A DNA stretch of 37,395 bases from contig PERU01000034.1 of the NCBI GenBank assembly GCA_002928965.1, positions 1 through 37,395 of the forward strand, read 5' to 3'. Below, piece after piece: positions 16,295 through 23,920 of the stretch. How positions within the stretch are numbered: the first letter of the stretch is position 1; every line of letters begins with the position of its first letter. The notes below the pieces were generated by a model that saw only the letters and a list, made by a program, of their open reading frames with translations, made no database searches and had not been told where the DNA came from. This DNA comes from Methylomonas sp. (GTDB lineage Bacteria; Pseudomonadota; Gammaproteobacteria; Methylococcales; Methylomonadaceae). Both the position numbers and the translations under genes were made by a program.

Positions 16295-17788
16295 TTAATG
16301 TTGTGTGATTACCTGAGCTTTGCGGGTTTCACCCTTGCCGGTGGTTAATAAATCCCAAACCAACAAGCCTAGACCTGCCGCGGTGACTAGGCCGAACATT
16401 AAACGCCAGGACATCGCGCTTTGGAATGACGGGTGGTTTTGCGCCGTGAAATAGCCGCCCCAAGTAGAGCCTTCTACTGCACGCTCGATAAACGATTGCT
16501 CATAACCCGCTACCAACATGGCGATGGTCATGCCCAACACGCCGACATTCAACAGGCCCAAGGCCCATTTCCAGCGCCAGGCATTGGCGATGCCCGCGCC
16601 CATCCAGACATTGCCGCGCCAATGCTGAATGGCCAGATAAAAGAAGGCGATATTGATAGTGGCGTAGGCGCCGAAAAATGCCAGGTGCCCGTGCGAGGCA
16701 GACCATTGCGTGCCGTGAGTGTACAGATTGATTTGCGGCAAGGTATGCATAAAGCCCCAGACACCGGCACCGAAGAAATTGCCGAAAGCGTGAGCTATGA
16801 TCCAAGCCAATGCCGGATGGTTGCCGTTTTTAAAGGCATGCGTACCCGAGTCGTAGACCGCATGTACCACCATCGCTACCAATGGAATGGGTTCCAGGGC
16901 GGAGAAAAAGCCGCCTATCGTCAGCCAATATTCCGGCGTACCGATCCAAAAGTAATGATGTCCCAGTCCTAAAATGCCGGAACCGAACATCAATGCCACT
17001 TCGATGTACAGCCAGGTTTGTACGATTTTGCGTCTGACGCCCAACAGCTTCATCAATGACCAGGCCATGATCACACCGACCAATACTTCCCAGGTGGCTT
17101 CCACCCACAAGTGTATCACCCACCACCACCAGTATTGCTCGTGAGTGATGTTGGTCATATAAAACATGCCGGCCACATATAAGCCCGCCAGTGCCACCAA
17201 ATCCAGCGTCAACACGCCGGCGATTCCCGACCACTTACCTTTGCTGAAGGTGGCGACAACGTTGTAGAAAAAAATTAACATCACCACCACGATACCGATG
17301 TCGGCCCAACGCGGGGCTTCGATGTATTCGCGGCCTTCGTTGATCAGCCATAGACTGGAATCCTTGCCCGGCCCTATTTGTACCAATAAATACACCAGCA
17401 CCACCAAGGTAACGGCTGCGGTTAACACCCAGAAGGCCAGATTACCTAGTTTGAGGCCGACAATTTCAGTTTGGCTTTCGTCTTCCAATAACCAATAGAT
17501 GCTGCCGATAAAGCCATACAACATCCAGACCACCATGGCGTTGATGTGCACCATGCGATTGACGTTAAAATCCAGAAACTCATACAAAAATCCGGGCCAG
17601 ATAAACTGGGTCGCCGCCAGCAAACCAAACAGAATCTGGGCCACAAACAAAATAACCGCCACAGTAAAATATTTAACCGCCAGTTGCTGACCATCAGTAA
17701 GATTAGTGCTATCCAATGCCACCCAGGCCTTGAAATCCTTAACCCGTGTAGTTGCTTTTTCGACTAATTCGGTAACATTCATACTCAT
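16295..17788 (-). CDS. norB: Nitric oxide reductase, cytochrome b subunit
   Basis: The 497-aa protein has about 12 membrane helices and all metal ligands of cNOR. Low-spin and high-spin haem ligands are His81 (RMVHINAM), His366 and His368 (SASHGHLAFFG). The non-haem iron ligands are His226 and Glu230 (HLWVEATWE) with His277-His278 (GLGHHYFWIG). Glu299 (SALEPIP) matches the second conserved glutamate of the active site. It reduces 2 NO to N2O at the cytoplasmic membrane using electrons from NorC. It overlaps norC by 4 bp. The accessory genes norQ and norD are not in the window. Confidence 0.97.
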   Translation of the reverse strand: MSMNVTELVEKATTRVKDFKAWVALDSTNLTDGQQLAVKYFTVAVILFVAQILFGLLAATQFIWPGFLYEFLDFNVNRMVHINAMVVWMLYGFIGSIYWLLEDESQTEIVGLKLGNLAFWVLTAAVTLVVLVYLLVQIGPGKDSSLWLINEGREYIEAPRWADIGIVVVMLIFFYNVVATFSKGKWSGIAGVLTLDLVALAGLYVAGMFYMTNITHEQYWWWWVIHLWVEATWEVLVGVIMAWSLMKLLGVRRKIVQTWLYIEVALMFGSGILGLGHHYFWIGTPEYWLTIGGFFSALEPIPLVAMVVHAVYDSGTHAFKNGNHPALAWIIAHAFGNFFGAGVWGFMHTLPQINLYTHGTQWSASHGHLAFFGAYATINIAFFYLAIQHWRGNVWMGAGIANAWRWKWALGLLNVGVLGMTIAMLVAGYEQSFIERAVEGSTWGGYFTAQNHPSFQSAMSWRLMFGLVTAAGLGLLVWDLLTTGKGETRKAQVITQH

Positions 17789-18381
17789 TGCTCCGCATAG
17801 ATGGTTTTGAAGTTATAAGGAAAGCCATTGGTGTCGATGCTGGACATCCACTTCAAAAAAGCGATCAGACCTTTAGCTTCCGCTTCGGTAATCCCCAAAT
17901 TAGGCATTTTGCGATTGCTGCCATAGGTGCGGGCATTCTTCTCCGGGGCCATCAGAAATTTCATCATCATATCTTCGCGCAGCTCGGTACTGATCCAGCC
18001 CTGATCCAGCCAGGCTTTGGTCAAATCAGGCGCGTAATAAGCCCCGTTACCCAGCAGTGTGTGACAATTCATGCAGTTTTTGGCTTGCGAGGTCTTTTTA
18101 CCCAAATCCACTAACTGGCGAGCTTCTTCTTCGCTAAATTCCTGACCGAATAGAAACTCGTCTTCACCAATCACCGGTATGGATTTATGTAGTTTTTCTT
18201 GATATTGGTAATCGACTTTTTTGTTGATCACGGCATAAGCCGGCACACGTGCTCCACCGGCGCTGGTCTGACTTAACGAGTCCAGGGTCAGCACCACCAA
18301 AATCAGAAACGAACCGGCCGTCACCCAGATGGCGACTTTTTTCCAGAACGACTCCGAAGCCCATAATGGTTCTTCATTCAT
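17785..18381 (-). CDS. norC: Nitric oxide reductase, cytochrome c subunit
   Basis: The 198-aa protein has one N-terminal membrane anchor (about 14-34) and a periplasmic monohaem cytochrome c domain with Cys103-x2-Cys106-His107 (CMNCH) and axial Met159 (RKMPNLG). It passes electrons from periplasmic donors to NorB. It is about 50 residues longer than the best-known NorC proteins; the extra part lies between the anchor and the haem domain. The start overlaps the stop of the upstream small membrane protein gene by 4 bp, and its own stop overlaps norB. Confidence 0.96.
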   Translation of the reverse strand: MNEEPLWASESFWKKVAIWVTAGSFLILVVLTLDSLSQTSAGGARVPAYAVINKKVDYQYQEKLHKSIPVIGEDEFLFGQEFSEEEARQLVDLGKKTSQAKNCMNCHTLLGNGAYYAPDLTKAWLDQGWISTELREDMMMKFLMAPEKNARTYGSNRKMPNLGITEAEAKGLIAFLKWMSSIDTNGFPYNFKTIYAEQ

Positions 18382-18695
18382 TGGTTATCCTCCGTTGTTG
18401 TTTCGGCATGGCTTTTGTCACATAAATGCCAAATGCCGATAGGGGCAAAAAAATAGCCGATCACCATCACTACGGATAGCATCAGCCAGAATCCTGAAAA
18501 ATTGGCCGCACGGGTCAATTCCGCTACGCTGACCAGCAGCACGGCGTAACATAGATAAGCGAGCCATTTGATTCGGGAATTGGATTTTATTTTGGACCAG
18601 GCATACAGCAGTGCGTAACCGGCGCCTGCCAAAATAATTAAAGCGGATGAAAAAAAACTGATAAAAAAATCTTTAAGCGCAATAGGTTCAATCAT
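18378..18695 (-). CDS. Small membrane protein of the nor operon, 105 aa
   Basis: I chose ATG 18695 (MIEPIALKDF), preceded by an AGAGA site; a longer frame from 18752 has no support. Three hydrophobic helices are visible (about 10-32, 42-60 and 65-88), ending in a polar tail rich in Thr and Glu. One Cys-containing HLCDKSH sequence follows the last helix. I do not recognise the family. Four-base overlap with norC makes it the first gene of the norX-norC-norB transcript, so a role in NorBC assembly, electron input or proton/NO handling is a reasonable guess. It does not look like NorE or NorF by any motif I can see. Confidence 0.75.
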   Translation of the reverse strand: MIEPIALKDFFISFFSSALIILAGAGYALLYAWSKIKSNSRIKWLAYLCYAVLLVSVAELTRAANFSGFWLMLSVVMVIGYFFAPIGIWHLCDKSHAETTTEDNQ

Positions 18696-18797
18696 GATGT
18701 CTCTGGCAAGCCTTTGGCTGGTGGTTGATTTCGGGAAATAGGCGGGCTGCATAGGGTAAGCATCGCCGGCTCTCGCTTTTTAGTGATGTCCTGCTGT

Positions 18798-19604
18798 TCA
18801 ATTTAGCAGCCTCACTTCGTCCCCAATGTAAATATTTCCCCCGCCACCACTCGTATGCATCGCAATGGCGAAAGTGGGTTTCTTTTGGCTAAAGGCATGG
18901 GTGAGTGTTTTAAGAATCGGTAAGTCCTGTTCACCCGACTGTGGATTCACTTGTGTAGCAAGACATCGGCTTTTGGGTGTCACAACATCAAAATTAATCC
19001 GGCCTATCCGAATCTTTCGCCCTACCCAGCTTTGCTCTTCCCAGGCATCCAGCCCATCGATAGCGATATTTGAGCGAAACCGCTGTTCACTGAGTTGGTT
19101 AGCTTCGACCGCACGACTCACTGCCGTTAAGCTAGCTCGGCTGTGCAAGGTGATCATCCCTAACGCATCGTCCTGATAAACTGGCGACAGGCCGTTGCCG
19201 ACTAAGCGTAATGGTAGCCGTTCCGGGTGACTGGAAAGCGGATTGAGGTCCAGCTTCAGCACATAATTCTCAATCGCGGCCGCAATTCTCATGCGCCCTA
19301 TTGCGTCTAATGTTTCATTAGACAAAACCGCCCCTTCTAAACTGACACATAATCTGAGGGTTTCAGGCTCAAAGCGCAGATGCAACCGAGCTATGCCGGG
19401 CGTATTCACCAACGCAACGAACTCGTGCTTTTTACTCCAGGCGTCATCCGGTACGCTTGAATTCGCAAAGCGAAAACCGAGCACCCTGTCGCCAGCGATG
19501 CGCCCTTCATCAAGCACAGTCAAGCTATCGCACACCTCGGGGGTGAAGCTTTTAACCGGATAACGATATAAGGCAACGACGCGCGGCATCGGCTTCCCCA
19601 TCAC
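18798..19604 (-). CDS. MOSC domain protein, 268 aa
   Basis: The N-terminal part (VVALYRYPVKSFTPEVCDSL) is the MOSC_N beta-barrel domain and the C-terminal part is a MOSC domain with the conserved Cys in KSRCLATQVNP, which in relatives holds the molybdenum cofactor. Proteins of this type (YcbX, mARC) reduce N-hydroxylated compounds with an external ferredoxin/flavin electron supply. YcbX carries its own 2Fe-2S domain; this protein has none, so neighbouring reductases could feed it (inference). It lies 23 bp downstream of rubredoxin on the same strand. Confidence 0.88.
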   Translation of the reverse strand: MMGKPMPRVVALYRYPVKSFTPEVCDSLTVLDEGRIAGDRVLGFRFANSSVPDDAWSKKHEFVALVNTPGIARLHLRFEPETLRLCVSLEGAVLSNETLDAIGRMRIAAAIENYVLKLDLNPLSSHPERLPLRLVGNGLSPVYQDDALGMITLHSRASLTAVSRAVEANQLSEQRFRSNIAIDGLDAWEEQSWVGRKIRIGRINFDVVTPKSRCLATQVNPQSGEQDLPILKTLTHAFSQKKPTFAIAMHTSGGGGNIYIGDEVRLLN

Positions 19605-19627
19605 TTGACATCTGCCGTATGGAATGT

Positions 19628-19804
19628 CTAGACTTCGTCCATCAATCTAAAGAAATCCTTAGGCGCGCCGCAGATCGGGCAGCACCAATCATTCGGTATG
19701 TCGGCCCAGCGTGTGCCGGGTGCAAGACCACTGTCTGGTTCGCCCTTGGCTTCATCGTAGATATGCTCGCATTCTCTGCATTGATATTTTTTAAACTCGG
19801 ACAT
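19628..19804 (-). CDS. Rubredoxin, 58 aa
   Basis: Two CxxC knuckles are present (YQCRECEHIYDE and CCPICGAPKDFF), with the family core PGTRWADIPNDWCCPICG; this is a complete one-iron rubredoxin. ATG 19804 has a strong GAGGAG site 8 bases upstream; the longer open frame upstream is spurious. Its likely job is one-electron transfer from the adjacent flavin reductases to a partner such as a globin, MOSC protein or diiron enzyme. Confidence 0.95.
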   Translation of the reverse strand: MSEFKKYQCRECEHIYDEAKGEPDSGLAPGTRWADIPNDWCCPICGAPKDFFRLMDEV

Positions 19805-19937
19805 GCTGTTTCTCCTCAGGAGCGGGTTTAGTAAAGGGGTATCAAATCCATAATGACCGTGAAGGCATGCTGGCAGCATCACTCGGAACACGACATGATG
19901 CGGATTCAAGATCCTTATGGGTAGCGGCAGACCGCCA

Positions 19938-20660
19938 TCAGTAACCTGAAAACTCTTCCGTGCGGATATTGTCTTCGTCGACGCCTGCTGCGCTGAGCAT
20001 GTCACGCATCGCCTTAACCATAGGCGCAGGTCCGTCTATGTAAAAAATGGGTAGCGTCAGATCGTCGATGAACTTCAAAAGCATGGCTTTATTGATAAAC
20101 CCGGTTTCGCCATCCCACTCGCGACAGGACTTTTCCATCTCGGCCATGGTGCCGACAAAGGTATAGTTTGGATTGCTGGCGTGTGCCGCGGACAAGTCGT
20201 CCAGAAAGGCCGCATCTTCCGGTCTTCGATTGGCATAGAAAACCAGGATTCGGTGCGGAACCTGATCATGTGCGGCTTGCAGTACTATGCTTCTTACTGG
20301 CGTAACGCCTATACCGCCGGTCAGAAAAACAGCCGGAACACTGGCATTTTTATGCAGGGTGAACGAGCCATAAGGCCCATCCAGCGTCAGCTCGGTACCG
20401 AGCTGCATGGTTTTTAATACCCGCTTGAACGCCGTATCGCGCATGCGGGCCGCAAAAATAAGATCATCTTCGTAAGGGGCGCTGGCAAACGAAAACGCTC
20501 GCGTATTACCTTCGGCATCGGTTTCCGCCGGATTTATCAGCGTCAGATTGCCGAATTGACCTGCTTTAAAGCTTAATCCCGCAGGCTTCTCAAAATGAAA
20601 CGCCATGGTTCCTTCAGCAATTTCGCGGTTGAACTTCAGTTTGACGGTGTATTTGGACAT
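19938..20660 (-). CDS. FAD/NAD(P)H ferredoxin-reductase-type protein, 240 aa
   Basis: The start at ATG 20660 is fixed by AAGGGGGGG upstream. Residues about 1-100 form the FAD-binding barrel with RAFSFAS (residues 54-60), and the rest is the NAD(P)H domain with GGIGVTPVRSI and YIDGPAPMVKAM; the C-terminus ends EEFSGY. There is no iron-sulphur or globin domain, so it resembles the reductase half of flavohaemoglobin on its own. It lies 61 bp after the 2Fe-2S reductase gene. Probable role: passing electrons from NAD(P)H to rubredoxin or to the truncated haemoglobin. Confidence 0.88.
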   Translation of the reverse strand: MSKYTVKLKFNREIAEGTMAFHFEKPAGLSFKAGQFGNLTLINPAETDAEGNTRAFSFASAPYEDDLIFAARMRDTAFKRVLKTMQLGTELTLDGPYGSFTLHKNASVPAVFLTGGIGVTPVRSIVLQAAHDQVPHRILVFYANRRPEDAAFLDDLSAAHASNPNYTFVGTMAEMEKSCREWDGETGFINKAMLLKFIDDLTLPIFYIDGPAPMVKAMRDMLSAAGVDEDNIRTEEFSGY

Positions 20661-20721
20661 GGCGACCCCCCCCTTGCTTTTGTTAATAAAGCGCACAAAA
20701 ATAGCCGCAAGCACAAACGCT

Positions 20722-21702
20722 CTAGAGCGGCTGACTGACATTGAACGCATCGGCATAGATATTCTTCATCGCAGCACCCGCCAGAAAAGCTTTTCTTTTC
20801 GTGACGCGAACCATCTCCGGATGCCCGCACAAAAATATGCGCCAATTTTTCAGATTTGGAATTTGCGCAAAGGCAATATCGTGAGCACGCCCTGACGCAT
20901 AGCCTGCTGGGACATCGTCCCCGGAAAGGCAGGGTATGTAATTAAAATTCGCATAGTGCGCCATCAGCTCGCGTAATTCTGCAGACAAATATAGTCCATT
21001 CAGGTCGCGGCTGCCGTGAAACAAATAAATGGGACCGGTATGTCCCTGGCTGAGCGCATCACGAATGATGCCATACAGCGGCGCAAGCCCCGAGCCCGTG
21101 CCGATTAACATCATGCTTTGTGCATGATCGCCGGGTATGTAAAAACAATCTCCGCCAGGACCGCGAAGCTCGACGGTTTGGCCGGGGCGAAGCTCATCAT
21201 GTATCCAACCGCTGACACGCCCCTGCGGCAAACGCCGCACATGCAAATGCAGGTGATTATCCTGATGCGGCACACTGGCGAGCGAATAACTGCGACCCTG
21301 GGTTTGATGTTGAAACAGATTAATGAATTGTCCGGCCCGGTAATCAAGCTGGGCATGAGATTCCAGCTCGACATGCATGATGTCAGTATTAAGCAGGCGC
21401 AAACTTTTCACGGTTGCCGGAATAACTGCCTGCGCATCGGCATCGTCCGGTAATGCCACCTCTAAATCATTATCCGGATAGCACACACAAGGCAGAAAAT
21501 AGTTCTGCAGCCTGAGGCTGTCTTTTAGACCTTGTTGTGATGCTTCCGTGGGGGTGCCGCCCGTCGCACGCATCAGGCAGGTCTGACAGACGCCGCTGCG
21601 ACAGGAAAAAGGTACGATCACACCGCCATGGGTTAAACAATCTAGAACGGACTGATTCTCTTCCAGCTCAAAGTTGTCTTTTGCGTAACGAATAATAGCC
21701 AT
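20722..21702 (-). CDS. 2Fe-2S ferredoxin/FAD/NAD(P)H reductase, 326 aa
   Basis: ATG 21702 is preferred because GGGGG lies just upstream. A plant-type 2Fe-2S domain comes first (Cys34, Cys39, Cys42 and Cys72 in FSCRSGVCQTC and LPCVC), then an FAD domain (RSYSLAS) and an NAD(P)H domain (GTGSGLAPLYGII, FLCGHPEMV). The order matches oxygenase reductase components and the CDP-6-deoxyhexulose reductase type; database names of that sugar type would be misleading here. The gene follows the truncated haemoglobin by 30 bp, so it is the best candidate for that globin's reductase. Confidence 0.9.
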   Translation of the reverse strand: MAIIRYAKDNFELEENQSVLDCLTHGGVIVPFSCRSGVCQTCLMRATGGTPTEASQQGLKDSLRLQNYFLPCVCYPDNDLEVALPDDADAQAVIPATVKSLRLLNTDIMHVELESHAQLDYRAGQFINLFQHQTQGRSYSLASVPHQDNHLHLHVRRLPQGRVSGWIHDELRPGQTVELRGPGGDCFYIPGDHAQSMMLIGTGSGLAPLYGIIRDALSQGHTGPIYLFHGSRDLNGLYLSAELRELMAHYANFNYIPCLSGDDVPAGYASGRAHDIAFAQIPNLKNWRIFLCGHPEMVRVTKRKAFLAGAAMKNIYADAFNVSQPL

Positions 21703-21732
21703 AGCGGTGGCCCCCATTAACAAATTGAACGA

Positions 21733-22107
21733 TTAACGACTCAATACATCGTCGCGCGTGCTTTCGGCGATGGCGGCTACCTGCGCGATCAGCTCTTCCT
21801 TGACGCCTAATTCGCGTAAGGTGGCGCCCAAATCTTCGATCACGGCATCGACATGCGAGTCGTTCAAGCCGCGCGCGACTAGATGCGCATGGCCTTGGCG
21901 CATATCCAAACCGGTATAATTGTGCGGTCCGCCGAAAGCCATGGTCAGGAAGGCTTTTTGTTTAGCAGCTTGTTTCTCCATGTCCACATCATCAAAGAAA
22001 GCGTTGATACGCTCATCGCTTAGTACTTTGCGGTAAAAAATATCAACGGCGGCATTAACAGCGGCTTCACCGCCTATTTGTTCGTACAAGGATTCTTGTT
22101 GTGACAT
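21733..22107 (-). CDS. Group 1 truncated haemoglobin, 124 aa
   Basis: ATG 22107 has GGAGCG seven bases upstream. The protein has the group 1 pattern: YEQIGGEAAVNAAVDIFY with the B10 Tyr25, the Gly-Gly before the F helix (AFGGPHNYTG), proximal His73 in MRQGHAHLV, and the VDAVIEDLGATLRELGV helix. Family members bind oxygen and NO; several act as NO dioxygenases (NO + O2 to nitrate) when re-reduced. The divergent NsrR-type regulator and operator, and the downstream reductases, support that role here. Confidence 0.93.
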   Translation of the reverse strand: MSQQESLYEQIGGEAAVNAAVDIFYRKVLSDERINAFFDDVDMEKQAAKQKAFLTMAFGGPHNYTGLDMRQGHAHLVARGLNDSHVDAVIEDLGATLRELGVKEELIAQVAAIAESTRDDVLSR

Positions 22108-22135
22108 TTTCGCTCCAAATAGTAAAAAGACATTT

Positions 22136-22146
22136 AAGATGCACTT
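22136..22146 (+). promoter_or_regulatory. NsrR half-site
   Basis: AAGATGCACTT matches 10 of 11 bases of the NsrR half-site AAGATGYATTT. The facing half (22148 on) is weak. It is 29 bp upstream of the truncated-haemoglobin start and may add to repression. Confidence 0.45.
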
Positions 22147-22191
22147 TAAACGAACAGCCAATGCCATGAGGGCTTATGCTTATGCTCAATT

Positions 22192-22214
22192 AATATACAT
22201 CTTAAATGCATATT
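22192..22214. promoter_or_regulatory. NsrR operator dyad
   Basis: The left half AATATACATCT and the right half AAATGCATATT are separated by one base, the 11-1-11 arrangement of NsrR sites. The right half, reversed, is AATATGCATTT and agrees closely with the consensus. The dyad lies between the truncated haemoglobin gene (minus) and nsrR (plus), so it can control both. Confidence 0.7.
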
Positions 22215-22300
22215 ATGACTTGATTACAAACTCGTCAACCCCTACATTATGTTTTTTAAGACACAAACAAAAAACAAGCAAACTTAAAGGAGCATTCAAA

Positions 22301-22756
22301 ATGCAACTTACGCAATTTACGGATTTATCATTGCGCTTATTAATTTATCTTGCCCGTTTGCCGGAGCCGGGAATGGCGACCATTGCCGAGATTGCCGACT
22401 ATCATCAAATTTCCCGCAACCACTTGGTAAAAGTAGCGAACAGCTTGGCCAATCAAGGTTTCATCATCTCGACTCGAGGCAAGGGCGGCGGCATCCAACT
22501 GGCCAGACCCGCCTATACCATCGGCGTTGGCGACGTCGTGCGGCAGACCGAACAAAACATGAATCTGGTCGAATGTTTCGATATGCCTAATAATCAATGC
22601 CGTCTGATTCGCAACTGCTTTCTCAAAGCCACGCTGTACGAAGCGCAGCGGGCGTTTATGGCAGTACTGGACAAATACACCTTAGCGGATGCAGCCAGCG
22701 TAAGCGGCAACATCGGCTTATCTGCCCCGCCCGTCGATTCCCCCTCCATCACTTGA
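22301..22756 (+). CDS. nsrR: NO-sensing Rrf2-family repressor
   Basis: ATG 22301 has AAAGGAG upstream. The 151-aa protein has the Rrf2 winged-helix start (MQLTQFTDLSLRLLIYLA), recognition helix region ISRNHLVKVANSLANQGFI, wing STRGKGGGIQLARP, and three cysteines Cys92, Cys100 and Cys106 (ECFDMPNNQCRLIRNC). That C-x7-C-x5-C spacing is the NsrR cluster type (as in Bacillus NsrR) that loses repression when NO attacks the iron-sulphur cluster. The 3' end overlaps the convergent emrA-like gene by 39 bp. Confidence 0.92.
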   Translation: MQLTQFTDLSLRLLIYLARLPEPGMATIAEIADYHQISRNHLVKVANSLANQGFIISTRGKGGGIQLARPAYTIGVGDVVRQTEQNMNLVECFDMPNNQCRLIRNCFLKATLYEAQRAFMAVLDKYTLADAASVSGNIGLSAPPVDSPSIT

Positions 22757-23920
22757 ATCGGTAAGGTGCTTATTCGACGCAATAATCTGCTGGATACGTT
22801 GCTCGACGCCATCTAACTCATACTGGTAAATTTCGGTTCGATAGGCGTCGCCGGCAACGCTGACGTTAGATGCTAATAAAGGCCAACCTACATCTCTGAT
22901 GTTGATACGCGTGACAGTCGATAGCCCGGGCTGAAGTGGATTTTCCTCTAGCTCTTCGGGATTCAAGCCAATCCGCACCTGTACCCGTTCGGCTACATGA
23001 ATAAAGTTGCCGGTGGCATTATCGGTCGGCAACAAGGCAAAGGTGCTACCGGTGCCGGGCGAAATACCTTGCACGATACCGTGATAGATCAAGTCGTTAC
23101 CATAGGCATCGACTCGAATGTCGGCCGTTTGTCCGGGGCGAATGTCGGCTACCTGGGTTTCCAGAAAGTTAGCCTCAACCCACAGGTCGTCCAGAGGCAC
23201 AATCGCCAGTAGCGGCACACCGGGCTTAACGCTGTCGCCCACCTCGACTTTGCGTTTAGCCACATAACCCGACACCGGCGCTACGAGGTTGCGACGCTGA
23301 AAATTCAAAAAGGCCGCGCGTACCCGGCTTTTAGCCTTTTCAGTAGTAGGAAGGTTGTCGATAGGTGTGCCGGCAATTTGCGCTTCGACGCTGGTTTTTT
23401 CAGCCTGGCTTTCCCGTATCGCCGCTTCCAGTTCACGGATTTTATCTTGCGTGTTTTGCACCTGCTGATCGGATACCGCGCCGTCATGTGCCGCCGCCTT
23501 GAAACGATCAAGGTCATGCCTAACCTGATTCAGCGCCGCTTGTTTGGCAATGATGCGCTGTTTCAGGGTGTCGACCTTAGCCGTCAAACTCACCAGATTA
23601 CGCACGATTTCGCCTAATTCCGCTTCAGCCTGCAGCAAGGCAATTTCCGCCTGCACGCCGTCCAACCTGACCAACACTTCGCCTTTTTGCGCATACTGGG
23701 TATTTTCGGTCAAAATCTCGACCACAATCCCGTCGGTTTGCGCCTTCAAGGGAATCAGATGCCCCATGACAAAGGCATCGTCAGTGCTCACACAATCCCG
23801 GTTAAGCGTCCACCAATAGAAGACATACATTAAGCCGACCCACATTGCGAATAAGGTCACTCGCTTTAGTCGACGATTGCGCTGTTGCAGAATTTCTTTT
23901 GGGCGAATTTTAGTTTGCAT
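22718..23920 (-). CDS. EmrA/HlyD-type membrane fusion protein, 400 aa
   Basis: Start at ATG 23920, overlapping the stop of the outer-membrane factor by 11 bp. One N-terminal membrane helix (about 20-40) is followed by the motif STDDAFVMGHLIPLKAQTDG, a lipoyl half, a long coiled-coil hairpin (about 95-200) and the second lipoyl half APVSGYVAKRKVEVGDSVK, then a beta-barrel domain. It bridges the inner-membrane MFS pump and the outer-membrane channel. The C-terminus is low-complexity (SSDGGGIDGRGR). Confidence 0.92.
   Translation of the reverse strand: MQTKIRPKEILQQRNRRLKRVTLFAMWVGLMYVFYWWTLNRDCVSTDDAFVMGHLIPLKAQTDGIVVEILTENTQYAQKGEVLVRLDGVQAEIALLQAEAELGEIVRNLVSLTAKVDTLKQRIIAKQAALNQVRHDLDRFKAAAHDGAVSDQQVQNTQDKIRELEAAIRESQAEKTSVEAQIAGTPIDNLPTTEKAKSRVRAAFLNFQRRNLVAPVSGYVAKRKVEVGDSVKPGVPLLAIVPLDDLWVEANFLETQVADIRPGQTADIRVDAYGNDLIYHGIVQGISPGTGSTFALLPTDNATGNFIHVAERVQVRIGLNPEELEENPLQPGLSTVTRINIRDVGWPLLASNVSVAGDAYRTEIYQYELDGVEQRIQQIIASNKHLTDSSDGGGIDGRGR

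Noticed and set aside
16433-16972. Plus-strand reading frame of 179 codons inside norB
   Set aside because: It is antisense to an unmistakable norB and has no recognisable motif or ribosome site.
20722-21702. Sugar-nucleotide (CDP-6-deoxyhexulose) reductase role
   Set aside because: Only the domain order is shared; no sugar biosynthesis genes are near, and the globin and NsrR context points to electron transfer for NO metabolism.
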